A DNA stretch of 64,000 nucleotides from Paucibacter sp. Y2R2-4 (lineage in GTDB: Bacteria > Pseudomonadota > Gammaproteobacteria > Burkholderiales > Burkholderiaceae_C): positions 620,001-684,000 of the forward strand of contig NZ_JAJIRO010000002.1 in the NCBI RefSeq assembly GCF_025717535.1, in the 5' to 3' direction. Below, piece after piece: positions 8,206 to 18,310 of this stretch. The notes under the pieces were generated by a model. It was not told the origin of the DNA and searched no databases. It saw only the letters and a program-made list of their open reading frames with translations. Position numbers and translations under genes: made by a program. Numbering within the stretch: position 1 is the first letter of the stretch; each line of letters opens with the position of its first letter.

Positions 8206-10590
8206 ATGAGCGAAGCCAAAAAGAAAGTCCCTCGGAACTCAAATACCGAGTCTCGCCCCGAAACTCAAAAAACGGCCCTAGGCTGGGCAGGAAAGCTGAT
8301 CAGCTGGCTGCTCGGTCTGAGCTTGGCCGGCCTGTTTTCGGTGCTGCTCTTGGTCGCCTTGGCGCTGGCCATGGCCTACCCCAATTTGCCGGACATCAGT
8401 GGTCTGACCGATTACCGGCCCAAGTTGCCAATGCGTATCTTGTCGAATGATGGGCAATTGCTCGGGGAATTCGGCGAGGAGCGCCGCAACTACTTGACCA
8501 TCAAGGAAATCCCCAAGGTCATGCAGGACGCCGTGCTGGCGATTGAAGACGCGCGCTTTTATCAGCATGGCGGCGTTGACTACCTGGGCGTGATCCGTGC
8601 CGGCCTGGCCAATGTGGGTGAGTCCCGCAGCCAAGGTGCGTCCACCATCACCATGCAGGTGGCTCGCAACTTCTACTTGTCGACCGAGAAGACGCTAACC
8701 CGCAAGATTTACGAGATTTTGCTGGCCTTGAAGATCGAGAACGCCCTGAGCAAGGAGCAGATTCTCGAGATCTATATGAACCAGATTTTTCTGGGTCACC
8801 GGGCCTACGGTTTCGCGGCGGCCAGCGAGGTCTATTTCGGCAAACCGCTGCGCAATATCTCAATTGCCGAGGCGGCCATGCTGGCCGGCCTGCCCAAAGC
8901 GCCTTCAGCCTACAACCCAATCAACAACCCGCGCCGCGCCAATATCCGCCAGCAATACATCATCGAGCGCATGCTGGAAAATGGCTTCATCACGCCCGAG
9001 CAACGCGACAGCGCCAAGACCGAGGTGCTGCGCTATCGGCAGATGAGCGAGACCCCTTCGCATGCCGAGTTTGTGGCCGAAGCGGCACGGCAACTGATCT
9101 TCAGCCAATATGGCGACGAGGCCTACACCCGCGGCTTGAACGTCTACCTGACCCTGAAGGCCGACGAACAAAACGCCGCCTATCGCGCGTTGCGACGCGG
9201 CATCATGGATTACGAGCGGCGCCAGGTATACCGGGGCCCCGAAGCCTATGTGGACCTGCCGGCCACTCAGAAGGACCTGGACGCTCGCGTCGCAGAAGCC
9301 TTGGCCGATCATCCAGCCAATGATGAACTGCTGGCAGCGGTGGTGGTGGAAGCCGACCCGCGCAAGGTGGTCGCAGCCCTGCAAAGTGGCGAAACGCTGA
9401 CGCTCAGCGGCGAGGGCCTGAAGCCCGCTACCTCGGGCTTGTCCGACAAAGGCAACCCCAAGACACGCATCCGTCGCGGCGCCATCATCCGCGTGATCAA
9501 AGCGACCCGCGCCGGCAAAGATGAATGGACCATCACCCAACTGCCTGAGGTGGAAGGAGCGTTTGTGTCCATGGATCCGCGCAACGGCCAGATCCGCGCG
9601 CTGGTCGGCGGCTTTGACTACGCCAAGAACAAATTCAACCATGTGACCCAAGCCTGGCGCCAGCCGGGCTCCAGCTTCAAGCCCTTCATCTACTCCGCCG
9701 CGCTGGAAAAAGGCTTCACGCCCAGCACCGTGGTGAATGACGGACCTTTGTTCTTCAACGCCTCCAGCACCGGCAGCCAGCCCTGGGAGCCCAAGAACTA
9801 TGACGGCACCTTCGAGGGGCCCATGCCTTTGCGGCGCGCCTTGGCTCGGTCAAAAAACATGGTGTCGATCCGAATCTTGAATTCAATCGGCGTCCATTAC
9901 GCCCAAGATTGGCTGACCCGCTTTGGTTTCGAGGCCGAGAAACACCCTGCCTACCTGACCATGGCGCTCGGCGCAGGCTCGGTCACACCGATGCAGATGG
10001 CTCAAGGCTATGCGGTGTTTGCCAATGGCGGCCACCGGGTCAGCCCGCAGTTGATCGCCAAGATGACGGACAACAAAGGCCGCCTGCTTTACGAAGCACC
10101 GCAAACCGTGGTGGGCGAAGAGTCCCGCGTCATCGAGGCGCGCAATGCCTTCATGATGAGCAGCCTCTTGCAAGAAGTGACGCGCAGCGGCACGGCGGCC
10201 AAAGCACAGGCGCAACTCAAGCGCCCCGACATCTACGGCAAGACCGGCACCACCAACGACTCCATGGACGCCTGGTTCGCCGGCTACCAGCAAGAAGTGG
10301 TCGCCGTGGTGTGGATTGGTTATGACCAGCCCAAGAAGCTGGGCGACCGCGAGACCGGTGGCGGCCTTTCGCTGCCGGTGTGGATCGAGTACATGAGCTA
10401 TGCGCTGCGCAATATCGCCATTTCAGAGCCCAGCGCGCCTGAGGGCATCGTGCGCATCAACAACGAGTGGTACTACGATGAATACTCTGGCAAAGACGGC
10501 GTGCGCGAGTTGAGTCAGGACGAAACCACGATGCCGCAGGCGGCCAGTCCGGACGAGAAGAAGAGCATCATGGATCTCTTCAAGCGCTGA
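8206..10590 (+). CDS. mrcA: Penicillin-binding protein 1A (bifunctional PBP)
   Basis: Class A PBP that polymerises and cross-links peptidoglycan at the inner membrane. The 794-residue product has a basic cytoplasmic tail, a transmembrane anchor near residues 27-58, a GT51 glycosyltransferase domain (EDARFYQHGGVDYLG, with catalytic Glu) and a transpeptidase domain with SSFK (SxxK), SKN (SxN) and KTGTT (KTG) motifs in order. The start at 8206 is preferred to one 57 bases upstream because GGAGG lies at 8198-8202. The 3' end overlaps the convergent cyaY gene by 11 bases. Divergence from pilM is a widely conserved arrangement. Confidence 0.97.
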   Translation: MSEAKKKVPRNSNTESRPETQKTALGWAGKLISWLLGLSLAGLFSVLLLVALALAMAYPNLPDISGLTDYRPKLPMRILSNDGQLLGEFGEERRNYLTIKEIPKVMQDAVLAIEDARFYQHGGVDYLGVIRAGLANVGESRSQGASTITMQVARNFYLSTEKTLTRKIYEILLALKIENALSKEQILEIYMNQIFLGHRAYGFAAASEVYFGKPLRNISIAEAAMLAGLPKAPSAYNPINNPRRANIRQQYIIERMLENGFITPEQRDSAKTEVLRYRQMSETPSHAEFVAEAARQLIFSQYGDEAYTRGLNVYLTLKADEQNAAYRALRRGIMDYERRQVYRGPEAYVDLPATQKDLDARVAEALADHPANDELLAAVVVEADPRKVVAALQSGETLTLSGEGLKPATSGLSDKGNPKTRIRRGAIIRVIKATRAGKDEWTITQLPEVEGAFVSMDPRNGQIRALVGGFDYAKNKFNHVTQAWRQPGSSFKPFIYSAALEKGFTPSTVVNDGPLFFNASSTGSQPWEPKNYDGTFEGPMPLRRALARSKNMVSIRILNSIGVHYAQDWLTRFGFEAEKHPAYLTMALGAGSVTPMQMAQGYAVFANGGHRVSPQLIAKMTDNKGRLLYEAPQTVVGEESRVIEARNAFMMSSLLQEVTRSGTAAKAQAQLKRPDIYGKTGTTNDSMDAWFAGYQQEVVAVVWIGYDQPKKLGDRETGGGLSLPVWIEYMSYALRNIAISEPSAPEGIVRINNEWYYDEYSGKDGVRELSQDETTMPQAASPDEKKSIMDLFKR

Positions 10591-10945
10591 AGTTCAGCAC
10601 CTGACCAGCCTGGGCGCTGGCCTGTTCGGACAGCAGGTGCAGGAACTCGGCACTGCTTCGGGTGTCCAGCCACAGGCCTTCAACATAGCGGAAGTGATAG
10701 CCACCGGCACGCGTGGCCAGCCAAATTTCTTGCAGCGGCGCCTGCGTATTGATGATGATCTTGCTGCCGCCGGGCATGCTCAATTCCAGCAGACCGCCAC
10801 TGCGGTGGCTGTCAATGTCCACCACATCCGCATCCAACCAAGCGTCAACCTTGGCCTCGACTTGGTCCAGTGTGGCTCGGGCCTTGGCGAGGTAGTCCGC
10901 GTCAGAAAGGGGCGTAGCAGCTGGTGCCGGTGTTGAGGAGGACAT
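10580..10945 (-). CDS. cyaY: Frataxin-like iron donor CyaY
   Basis: Small cytoplasmic frataxin homologue that binds iron and modulates Fe-S cluster assembly by IscS. The 121-residue product has the acidic helix (LDQVEAKVDAWLDADVVDIDSH), the strand GGLLELSMPGGSKIIINTQAP and the motif EIWLATRAGGYHFRY with conserved Trp and aromatic residues. It ends inside the last codons of mrcA and is divergent from lptM with only 18 bases between the start codons, so the two promoters must overlap each other or the coding regions. Confidence 0.93.
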   Translation of the reverse strand: MSSSTPAPAATPLSDADYLAKARATLDQVEAKVDAWLDADVVDIDSHRSGGLLELSMPGGSKIIINTQAPLQEIWLATRAGGYHFRYVEGLWLDTRSSAEFLHLLSEQASAQAGQVLNFSA

Positions 10946-10963
10946 GGGCGATAAACTTCCGGA

Positions 10964-11203
10964 ATGATGAATACAAAGCGCGATCGCTTCAAACAGCCCG
11001 CAAGTGTAGGACGCGTAGTCCCAACCGCGCGCACCTCAGGGTCAAGCCTCGGCCTAAAGCTCGCTTGCTTGGCCCTCTTGGTGCTGAGCGCCGGCTGCGG
11101 TCAAAAAGGCCCGCTGACGCTCTCTAAAGCCGCACAAGCGGCGGCCACCACAGCGACTGGGTCCAAGCCAGCCGCGACCGCCGCCTCTTCGCCCGCCCCC
11201 TGA
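10964..11203 (+). CDS. lptM: LptM-type small lipoprotein (YifL family)
   Basis: A 79-residue lipoprotein with the lipobox LSAGC (Cys45) directly followed by GQKGPL, the signature of LptM/YifL, which assists maturation of the LptD-LptE LPS translocon. The tail is a low-complexity Ala/Thr/Pro stretch. The 30 residues before the hydrophobic signal are unusually long and basic; a shorter start would look more typical, but no good ATG exists nearer. In many proteobacteria this gene sits between cyaY and lysA; cyaY is present here but lysA is missing. Identity rests mainly on the CGQKGPL motif and on cyaY. Confidence 0.8.
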   Translation: MMNTKRDRFKQPASVGRVVPTARTSGSSLGLKLACLALLVLSAGCGQKGPLTLSKAAQAAATTATGSKPAATAASSPAP

Positions 11204-11231
11204 ACAGATTGCGTTGATGCAGCTTGGCGCC

Positions 11232-12223
<992 letters not shown>

Positions 12224-12227
<4 letters not shown>

Positions 12228-13210
12228 CGCACCGTCTCCACGCTGCTGCTGTGCAACCAGCAAGCCGCTTGCGTGCTGGCCGCTGCACTGAGCTCCGGTC
12301 GCTGGCTGCGGCAGCGATCAAAAGCTTGCGGGCAGCGCGGATTGAAGGCACAACCCTGCGGGATGGCATTCAATCGAGGCATGGCGCCGTCAATTTGCAG
12401 CAGGCGCTCACGATCTTCATCCATCGAAGGAATCGAGCCCATCAAACCGCGGGTGTAGGGGTGGGCGGGGTGATGAATCACCTCATGAACCCGCCCGATC
12501 TCGGCCACCCGGCCGGCATACAGCACTGCCACACGGTCACAGGTCTCGGCAATCACGCCCATATCGTGCGTGACCAGCATCACCGCCGCCCCCTGCTCCT
12601 TGCAGATGTTCTTCAGCAAAGAAATGATCTGGGCCTGGATGGACACATCCAGCGCCGTGGTGGGCTCATCGGCCACGATCAGTTTTGGGCTGGCTGCCAG
12701 AGCGAGCGCAATCACCACCCGTTGGCGCATGCCGCCGGAGAACTGGTGCGGATACTGATCGATGCGCGCCTCAGCGGCAGGGATGCCGGTTTGCTCCAGC
12801 AACTCGATGGCCCGCTTGCGCGCTTGTGCCTCACTCAGGCCCAGATGGGTCGTGATAGTTTCGATCAGCTGTCGCCCCACGGTGTAGAGCGGGTTCAAGG
12901 AGGTCAGTGGATCTTGGAAGATAGCGCCGATCTGGCGCCCACGAATCTTGCGCATCTGCTCATAGGGCAGATTGTCGATGCGCTTGCCTTCCAGCAAGAT
13001 TTCGCCGGAGGCGATGCGGCCGGGAGGGTCGAGTAAGCCGATGATGGCAGCGCCAGTCAGTGATTTGCCAGCGCCAGACTCGCCCACCACACCAAGAATT
13101 TCACCCGGCGCGATGTCGAAATTGATGTCATCCAGCGCCAGCAAGGTACCGCGCCGCGTCGGGAATTCGACCCGCAGATGGCGGACCTGAAGCAAAGGAG
13201 TGGTCGTCAT
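12224..13210 (-). CDS. dppD: Peptide ABC transporter ATPase (DppD/OppD type)
   Basis: First of two ATPases of the peptide importer. The 328-residue product has Walker [11 protein letters not shown]-loop [10 protein letters not shown], signature FSGGMRQR, Walker [13 protein letters not shown] and the C-terminal [15 protein letters not shown] motif of the Opp/Dpp family. Twenty bases separate it from dppC and four overlap dppF. The Walker A ends in Ser rather than Thr, which is acceptable for the fold. Confidence 0.92.
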
Positions 13211-13230
13211 GATCGTGTCGTGCCGCTTGC

Positions 13231-14208
13231 TCAGCGCAGTCGCGGGTTGAGGGCGTCGCGCAGCCAGTCGCCAAGCAAGTTAACGCTCAGGGCAATCAGC
13301 ACCAGCATGACGCCCGGCCAGATGGTGATCCACCATTCGCCGGAGAACAAAAAGTCATTGCCCACCCGGATCAAAGTCCCCAGCGATGGGCTGGTGGGCG
13401 GCACACCGACACCCAAAAAGGACAGGGTGGCTTCGGTGATGATGGCGGCCGCCACCTGAATGGTGGCCAAGACCAAGACCGGGCCCAGCACATTGGGCAA
13501 GACATGCTTGCGCATGATGCGAGCTGGTGAAACGCCGATCACGCGCGCCGCTTGCACGTACTCCTTGTTGCGCTCCACCAGCGTGGACCCTCGCACGGTC
13601 CGGGCGTACTGAACCCAGCCCGTCAGAGAAATCGCCAGAATCAGCACCAGAAAAGCCAGCGCATCATGCGCGTTAGGGAACATGGCCCGGCCGACGCCGT
13701 CAATCAACAAGGCCACCAAGATGGACGGAAAAGACAACATCACATCGCAAACCCGCATGATGAAGGCATCCACCTTGCCGCCCACAAAGCCAGCGAGCAA
13801 ACCCAGGCCGACGCCAATCAACATCGACAGCAAGACCGAGGCCAGGCCCACAAACAAAGATATTCGCGCGCCATACATCAGGGCAGAAAGGATGTCGCGC
13901 CCTTGGTCGTCAGTGCCCAACAAGTACTTGCGACTGCCACCTTCCATCCAAGCAGGCGGTAGGCGCGAATCCATCAACTCCAGCGAGGCCAAATCAAAGG
14001 GATTGTGAGGCGCAACCCACTCGGCAAACACCGCGCAGACGACGCAGACCAAAGCAATCACTGCGGCCAGAATCGCAACCGGTGAAGAGCGAAAAGAATG
14101 CCAGACATCGCCATCGAGAAACCTCGCAAGGGCTCCCGGTGATGCACTCGGACTTGGTGTTGAACTCATCAGGGCTGGTCTCAAGAATGCGGACTCAGGA
14201 GGATTCAA
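13231..14208 (-). CDS. dppC: Peptide ABC transporter permease (DppC type)
   Basis: Inner-membrane permease subunit. The 325-residue form has an N-terminal OppC_N region (AILAAVIALVCVVCAVFAEW), the LGTDDQGRDILS segment and the membrane-spanning domain with the EAA-like motif EYVQAARVIGVSPARIMRKH that contacts the ATPases. The start given here is TTG at 14208, which overlaps the dppB stop and has GAAGG about nine bases upstream; an ATG at 14169 would give 312 residues and is a real alternative. Function follows from the operon. Confidence 0.9.
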   Translation of the reverse strand: MNPPESAFLRPALMSSTPSPSASPGALARFLDGDVWHSFRSSPVAILAAVIALVCVVCAVFAEWVAPHNPFDLASLELMDSRLPPAWMEGGSRKYLLGTDDQGRDILSALMYGARISLFVGLASVLLSMLIGVGLGLLAGFVGGKVDAFIMRVCDVMLSFPSILVALLIDGVGRAMFPNAHDALAFLVLILAISLTGWVQYARTVRGSTLVERNKEYVQAARVIGVSPARIMRKHVLPNVLGPVLVLATIQVAAAIITEATLSFLGVGVPPTSPSLGTLIRVGNDFLFSGEWWITIWPGVMLVLIALSVNLLGDWLRDALNPRLR

Positions 14209-15182
14209 TGCGCCTTGCCTTCAACACGCAGGCGCGGATCAACGGCGAAGTAGAGCAAGTCCACCAAGAGATTGATGGTGACGAAAATGAAGGAGATCAA
14301 GCACAGATAGGCAGCCATCACGGGAATGTCCGCAAACTGCACCGCCTGGATAAAAAGCAAGCCCATACCCGGCCACTGAAACACCGTCTCGGTGATGATG
14401 GCAAAGGCGATCAGTGATCCGAGCTGCAGCCCCGTGATGGTGATGACAGGCACCAAAGTGTTTTTCAGCGCATGGCCAAAATAAACGCTGCGGTTGCTGA
14501 GTCCACGCGCGCGCGCAAATTTGATGTAGTCGGTGCGCAGCACCTCCAGCATCTCGGCACGCACCAAACGCATGATCAGCGTCAACTGAAACACCGACAG
14601 GGTGATCGCAGGCAAAAGGATGTGCCGCAAGCCATCTGCTGACAGCAGACCCGTGGTCCAAGACCCAAAGGCGATCACATCACCGCGACCAAAGCTGGGC
14701 AGCCATTTGAGCCAAACCGCGAAGATCAGGATCAGCAAAATGCCGATCAGAAATGTAGGCAAGGAAACACCCAATAGGGAGAGCATCATCAAAGCCTGAG
14801 AACTGGCTCGACCCCTGCGCAGCGCGGCGTACACGCCCAATGGAATGCCCAATCCCAGCGCAATCAATCCCGCGACCAAGGAGAGCTCCAAAGTTGCCGG
14901 CAAGCGTTCCACGATCAAGGTAGAAACCTTGCGCCCCTGCCGCAGGCTCAGCCCAAACTCACCCTGAGTCGCATTGGAAACAAAACGCGCGAACTGCACG
15001 GGAAAGGGCGCGTCCAGACCCAGGTCATGACGCAAAGCAATGCGCTGCTCCTCGGTGGCATCCTGACCCAGCAGATTGGTCACAGGGTCACCTACATACT
15101 GAAACAACATGAAGGCCATGAAGGCCACCGTGAGCATCACGATTAGCGCTTGAGCCAGGCGTCTGAGAATAAAAACTAGCAT
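14205..15182 (-). CDS. dppB: Peptide ABC transporter permease (DppB type)
   Basis: Inner-membrane permease, 325 residues, beginning FILRRLAQALIVMLTVAF as in DppB/OppB proteins, with the conserved periplasmic stretch GQDATEEQRIALRHDLGLD and the EAA-like loop RTDYIKFARARGLSNRSVYFGHALKN. It heads the dppBCDF operon. No periplasmic substrate-binding gene lies on either side: 15183-15363 is non-coding and the next gene encodes an unrelated DUF3047 lipoprotein. The binding protein must be elsewhere. Confidence 0.93.
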   Translation of the reverse strand: MLVFILRRLAQALIVMLTVAFMAFMLFQYVGDPVTNLLGQDATEEQRIALRHDLGLDAPFPVQFARFVSNATQGEFGLSLRQGRKVSTLIVERLPATLELSLVAGLIALGLGIPLGVYAALRRGRASSQALMMLSLLGVSLPTFLIGILLILIFAVWLKWLPSFGRGDVIAFGSWTTGLLSADGLRHILLPAITLSVFQLTLIMRLVRAEMLEVLRTDYIKFARARGLSNRSVYFGHALKNTLVPVITITGLQLGSLIAFAIITETVFQWPGMGLLFIQAVQFADIPVMAAYLCLISFIFVTINLLVDLLYFAVDPRLRVEGKAH

Positions 15183-15363
15183 GTACAGGTCAAACGTTAG
15201 CTGCCCAGGGTACGACGCCGAGCATCGGCAGCCACGAGATCAGAGAAGTAGCGGGTGTGCCGAACCATTTCGGCGCACCGGTAAGCTGCGACATGATGGC
15301 GAATACAGGAGCGACCCACAAACGGGTAAGCCCTGAGGGCTTGATCGGCTAGCAACGAACGTT

Positions 15364-16119
15364 TCAGAGTTGCAAGCTGCCCGCCAGTGTCTGCCCTGCA
15401 TCGTCTTTCAACAAGACACTTCCGTAGCAAGCCGTGCTTCGGCTACCGGTGTTGTCGCCATCGGTCATCAAGGCCATAGAAACCAAGCGGCCTGGCACCT
15501 CGCCAAAAGCGTTTTGAAAATCAGCCGAAACATCGCGCTGCAGGCTTTGCCAGGCACCCTTGCCGCGGCCGCCACTACCGACAACGATCTTGCGGATGCG
15601 GTCGCTGCGCGCGCTGATCACCACGGTTTCAACATCAGCCCTGGCATCCCACACATACATCAGCGTGGCATAGGGCGGCATCTCGCCGGTCAGAGCCTGA
15701 GCCAATTCAAACTGCAAGCGGTTGCGCATTGAAAGCTTGGCCTCATCGCCCGCAAAGCCAAGGACGAGACGCGCCGGCGCATCATCGGTGTCAGGATGAG
15801 TCACCGTGGCACTGGGTTCAACGCCCTGTATCCACCAATCAAATTGAACGCGCCCGAGCTGACTCGAGTCAATATCCAAGGCCCGACGGAGCAAGCTGAC
15901 GGATTGGGCGGCTTGAGCAAGGACGCAGGGTCGCCCTGCTCGCTGCGCAAGCGAATAATGAGTCAAGCGCTTTCCTGGCAGTGGCCGCGCAGACCATTCT
16001 GCCAGCGGCTCTGGCATCGATGCCACCGCCTCCAACGCATCAGGCAACTTGGATGTAGTGCACGCACCCAAACCGAGAGCAAGTAGCAGATTCAGCAAAG
16101 TGATACGACTGCAATTCAT
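15364..16119 (-). CDS. DUF3047 family lipoprotein
   Basis: A 251-residue protein with a short signal peptide and lipobox LGAC (Cys20). The body matches the DUF3047 pattern: SLLRRALDID then FDWWIQG near residues 70-100, a central ARLVLGFAGD and LMYVWDARADVETVVISARSDRIRKIVV, and the late SMALMTDGDNTGSRSTACYGSVLL. The function of the family is unknown; an envelope location is indicated by the lipobox. It stands alone between the porin terminator and the dpp operon, with 181 bases before dppB, so it is probably monocistronic. Confidence 0.75.
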   Translation of the reverse strand: MNCSRITLLNLLLALGLGACTTSKLPDALEAVASMPEPLAEWSARPLPGKRLTHYSLAQRAGRPCVLAQAAQSVSLLRRALDIDSSQLGRVQFDWWIQGVEPSATVTHPDTDDAPARLVLGFAGDEAKLSMRNRLQFELAQALTGEMPPYATLMYVWDARADVETVVISARSDRIRKIVVGSGGRGKGAWQSLQRDVSADFQNAFGEVPGRLVSMALMTDGDNTGSRSTACYGSVLLKDDAGQTLAGSLQL

Positions 16120-16211
16120 GCTGCGGCCATCAAGTCAAAAAAATAGAACAGGCCATCACCATCATGCCGACATTCAAGTGAAGCTCAATTGCAGGCAAAT
16201 GGCTAGAGCCA

Positions 16212-16240
16212 ATAAAAAAGCCACCCGAAGGTGGCTTTTT
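16212..16240 (-). terminator. Rho-independent terminator of the porin gene
   Basis: Stem GCCACC / GGTGGC with CGAA tetraloop at 16220-16235, flanked by an A-run (16212-16219) and five T (16236-16240). It can therefore act in both directions; the porin on the minus strand, which ends 45 bases away, is the obvious client. Confidence 0.85.
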
Positions 16241-16284
16241 ACTTTGCGGCAAGGCCAAACAGGCCCTGCTTGGCGTAGCTTGGA

Positions 16285-17304
16285 TTAGAAGCTGTGACGC
16301 ACGCCGAAGTCGACACCACCCGACTTGCCGCTAACGACCACAGCTGGGTTGTTGCCGTTCAGCGAGAAGCTGGCGTTGCCGCCGTTTTCGATGTACGAAA
16401 CGGTGGTGTACAGAGCTGTACGCTTGGACAGGTTATGGACATAACCTGCGGCTGCCTGACCGGCCTTGCCGGTCAGAGCCTTGGCGGCGCCGCCCTTGTC
16501 GTACTCGGCGTAAGTGCCCGACACCCAAACCAAGCCCGAACCGAACACCGGAGCAGACACAGACAGGTTGTAGATGTCTTGCGTGTGTGCGGTGAACTTA
16601 GTCTGCGAGTATGTACCCATGACCTTGGCGATGCCGAAGTCATAAGAACCACCCAACACGGTCAGCTTGAACTTGTCGTTCACACCGAATTCGGTGTAAG
16701 CAGCGGCGACGTTGAAAGCGCCGGCCTTGTAGCCCACGCGGCCACCAATGCTCTTGTTGAAGGCGTTGGTGCCTTCGCCTGCGGCGATGTCCACACCACC
16801 GTACACGCCACCCAGATTTGCGGGCAGGGTGTAAGCGATTTGGTTGTCGCTGCGGCTCATGTCAACCGAAGTGCCCAGCTTGCTGTGCAGGTTGAAAGCG
16901 GAACCCAGACCAGTAGCAGCCACCGGGTCAAAGTCTTCGATTGCCAGCTTGGTCACAGTCTTGAAACGGCCCAGGCGAACTTCGCCCATGCTGTCGGAGA
17001 TCAGGCTCACGGTCGAGCGACGAGCCCAGAAGCCGGTCGAAGAACCGCCAGCGCCGGAGTCAGTTGCGACTTCGCTTTCCAGCCAGAAGCCAGCCTTCAG
17101 GCCGCCACCCAGATCTTCAACGCCACGCACGCCGAAACGGCTGGTGGTGTTACCGCTGGAAGCCAGGCTGTAAACATGCTTGCCATTGGCTTCGGTGTAA
17201 CGAGCAGCAGCATCGACCACGCCGAACAGGGTCACCGACGATTGAGCAGCAGCAACGCCAGCGAACGAGCCGAGAACGGCCAGTGCAACAATAGATTTTT
17301 TCAT
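16285..17304 (-). CDS. Gram-negative general porin (Burkholderiales OmpC-like trimeric porin)
   Basis: Outer-membrane 16-strand beta-barrel for diffusion of small solutes. The 339-residue precursor has a signal peptide (KKSIVALAVLGSFAGVAAAQ) followed by SSVTLFGVVDAAARY, the typical start of betaproteobacterial porins, then SSRFGVRG-like and WLESEV segments, AAAYTEFG strands and a terminal Phe (DFGVRHSF) needed for BAM recognition. Loop 3 is expected near RLGRFKTVTK...DFDPV. A good Shine-Dalgarno (AGGAG, six bases before ATG) and a strong terminator suggest high expression. Ion selectivity cannot be assigned. Confidence 0.93.
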   Translation of the reverse strand: MKKSIVALAVLGSFAGVAAAQSSVTLFGVVDAAARYTEANGKHVYSLASSGNTTSRFGVRGVEDLGGGLKAGFWLESEVATDSGAGGSSTGFWARRSTVSLISDSMGEVRLGRFKTVTKLAIEDFDPVAATGLGSAFNLHSKLGTSVDMSRSDNQIAYTLPANLGGVYGGVDIAAGEGTNAFNKSIGGRVGYKAGAFNVAAAYTEFGVNDKFKLTVLGGSYDFGIAKVMGTYSQTKFTAHTQDIYNLSVSAPVFGSGLVWVSGTYAEYDKGGAAKALTGKAGQAAAGYVHNLSKRTALYTTVSYIENGGNASFSLNGNNPAVVVSGKSGGVDFGVRHSF

Positions 17305-17622
17305 TCGATACTCCTAAAAATTCAACGAGGTCCCAATCTGCAAGCCCCTCATCGGAGCCCATCGGGCCAACCCCCTCAGTGGAAGTTGCCGTATTGCACC
17401 AGACGAAAGCGGCTTTTGCGAGACAGGCGCAAATAAATCAGGGTTTGCGTTGTTGACATACAACGAAAATCCCGCATCACAAATGCTTCACAAAGTCTAT
17501 TACAAGAATGCAAGCACAGATCGATAGACCTCCCTCGCGACTTCATGGCCGGGCAACTGCCAGCCATCTTATCTAAACTGCCGATACGCCGAGTGTTCAA
17601 ATTGCCAGTGCAGCCATCATCA
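17305..17622. other. Divergent regulatory region between porin and coq7
   Basis: About 318 bases without a gene, serving porin (minus) and coq7 (plus). It contains the palindrome CGTTGT-TGACAT-ACAACG at 17448-17465, of the size of a dimeric regulator site, whose centre includes a TTGACA hexamer (17453-17458) on the plus strand. No matching -10 at 17 bases is convincing. An open frame in phase with coq7 extends upstream to 17545 but is probably untranslated. Confidence 0.45.
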
Positions 17623-18270
17623 ATGCCCGACCCTTCTTCCCGCTCACACTTGGATCGCCTGCTTGCCAGCATCGACCACGGAATGCGAACCATTTTTGCC
17701 GCACCCCAGGCGGCGCGCCCCGCGCCACCAAGCCAGGCGGAAACCCCTGAACAGCTGAGTCAGGAGCAAAAGCAATTGTCGATTGCCCTGATGCGCGTCA
17801 ATCATGTGGGCGAAGTGTGCGCGCAAGCCCTTTACCAATCTCAAGCCCTGCTGACCCGAAGCCCTAGTTTGCGAGCGCACTTCATTCATGCCGCCAAGGA
17901 AGAAGTCGACCATTTAGCCTGGACCCGCAAACGCATTGATGATCTAGGCGGGCGAATCAGTCATTTGACACCGCTGTGGTACGGCGGAGCCTTCGCCATC
18001 GGAAGCCTGGCGGCGCTGGCCGGTGACCGCTACAGCCTCGGCTTTGTCGTAGAGACTGAAAGACAGGTGGAGCAGCACCTGGCTTCACATTTGGATCGAT
18101 TGCCTGAAGAAGACCAAACATCGCGCGCCATCGTGCACCAAATGAAGGTCGAAGAAGCCCGGCATGCCGATGAGGCTCAGGCTGCCGGCGCCCAGGCCTT
18201 GCCTGCGCCAGCCAAAGCGCTGATGCGTTTAAGCGCCAAACTGATGACGCGCACTGCACATTACATTTGA
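17623..18270 (+). CDS. coq7: 2-polyprenyl-3-methyl-6-methoxy-1,4-benzoquinone monooxygenase (Coq7)
   Basis: Di-iron membrane-associated hydroxylase of ubiquinone biosynthesis. The product (215 residues from 17623) has the paired carboxylate ligands of the ferritin-like fold: Glu in NHVGEVCAQ, the EVDH motif, Glu in VVETERQVEQH and the final EARH motif, in the expected order. LTPLWYGGAFAIGSLAALAGD is the hydrophobic membrane-contact region. A start at 17545 would add 26 residues with no family similarity, so the downstream ATG, giving MPDPSSRSHLDRLL, is preferred although its Shine-Dalgarno is poor. Confidence 0.93.
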   Translation: MPDPSSRSHLDRLLASIDHGMRTIFAAPQAARPAPPSQAETPEQLSQEQKQLSIALMRVNHVGEVCAQALYQSQALLTRSPSLRAHFIHAAKEEVDHLAWTRKRIDDLGGRISHLTPLWYGGAFAIGSLAALAGDRYSLGFVVETERQVEQHLASHLDRLPEEDQTSRAIVHQMKVEEARHADEAQAAGAQALPAPAKALMRLSAKLMTRTAHYI

Positions 18271-18310
18271 GGCAAACCCGCCACGAGAGTTGGGCTTCCC
18301 AAGGCCTCTA

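Noticed and set aside
15190-15294. 34-codon minus-strand frame with a hydrophobic C-terminal part upstream of dppB
   Set aside because: No Shine-Dalgarno, no recognised family, and not followed by a terminator or pairing that would make it a leader peptide. Possible but unsupported.
17545-17622. Upstream in-frame extension of coq7
   Set aside because: The added 26 residues have no family similarity and lie in the divergent promoter region; the ATG at 17623 gives a normal Coq7 length.
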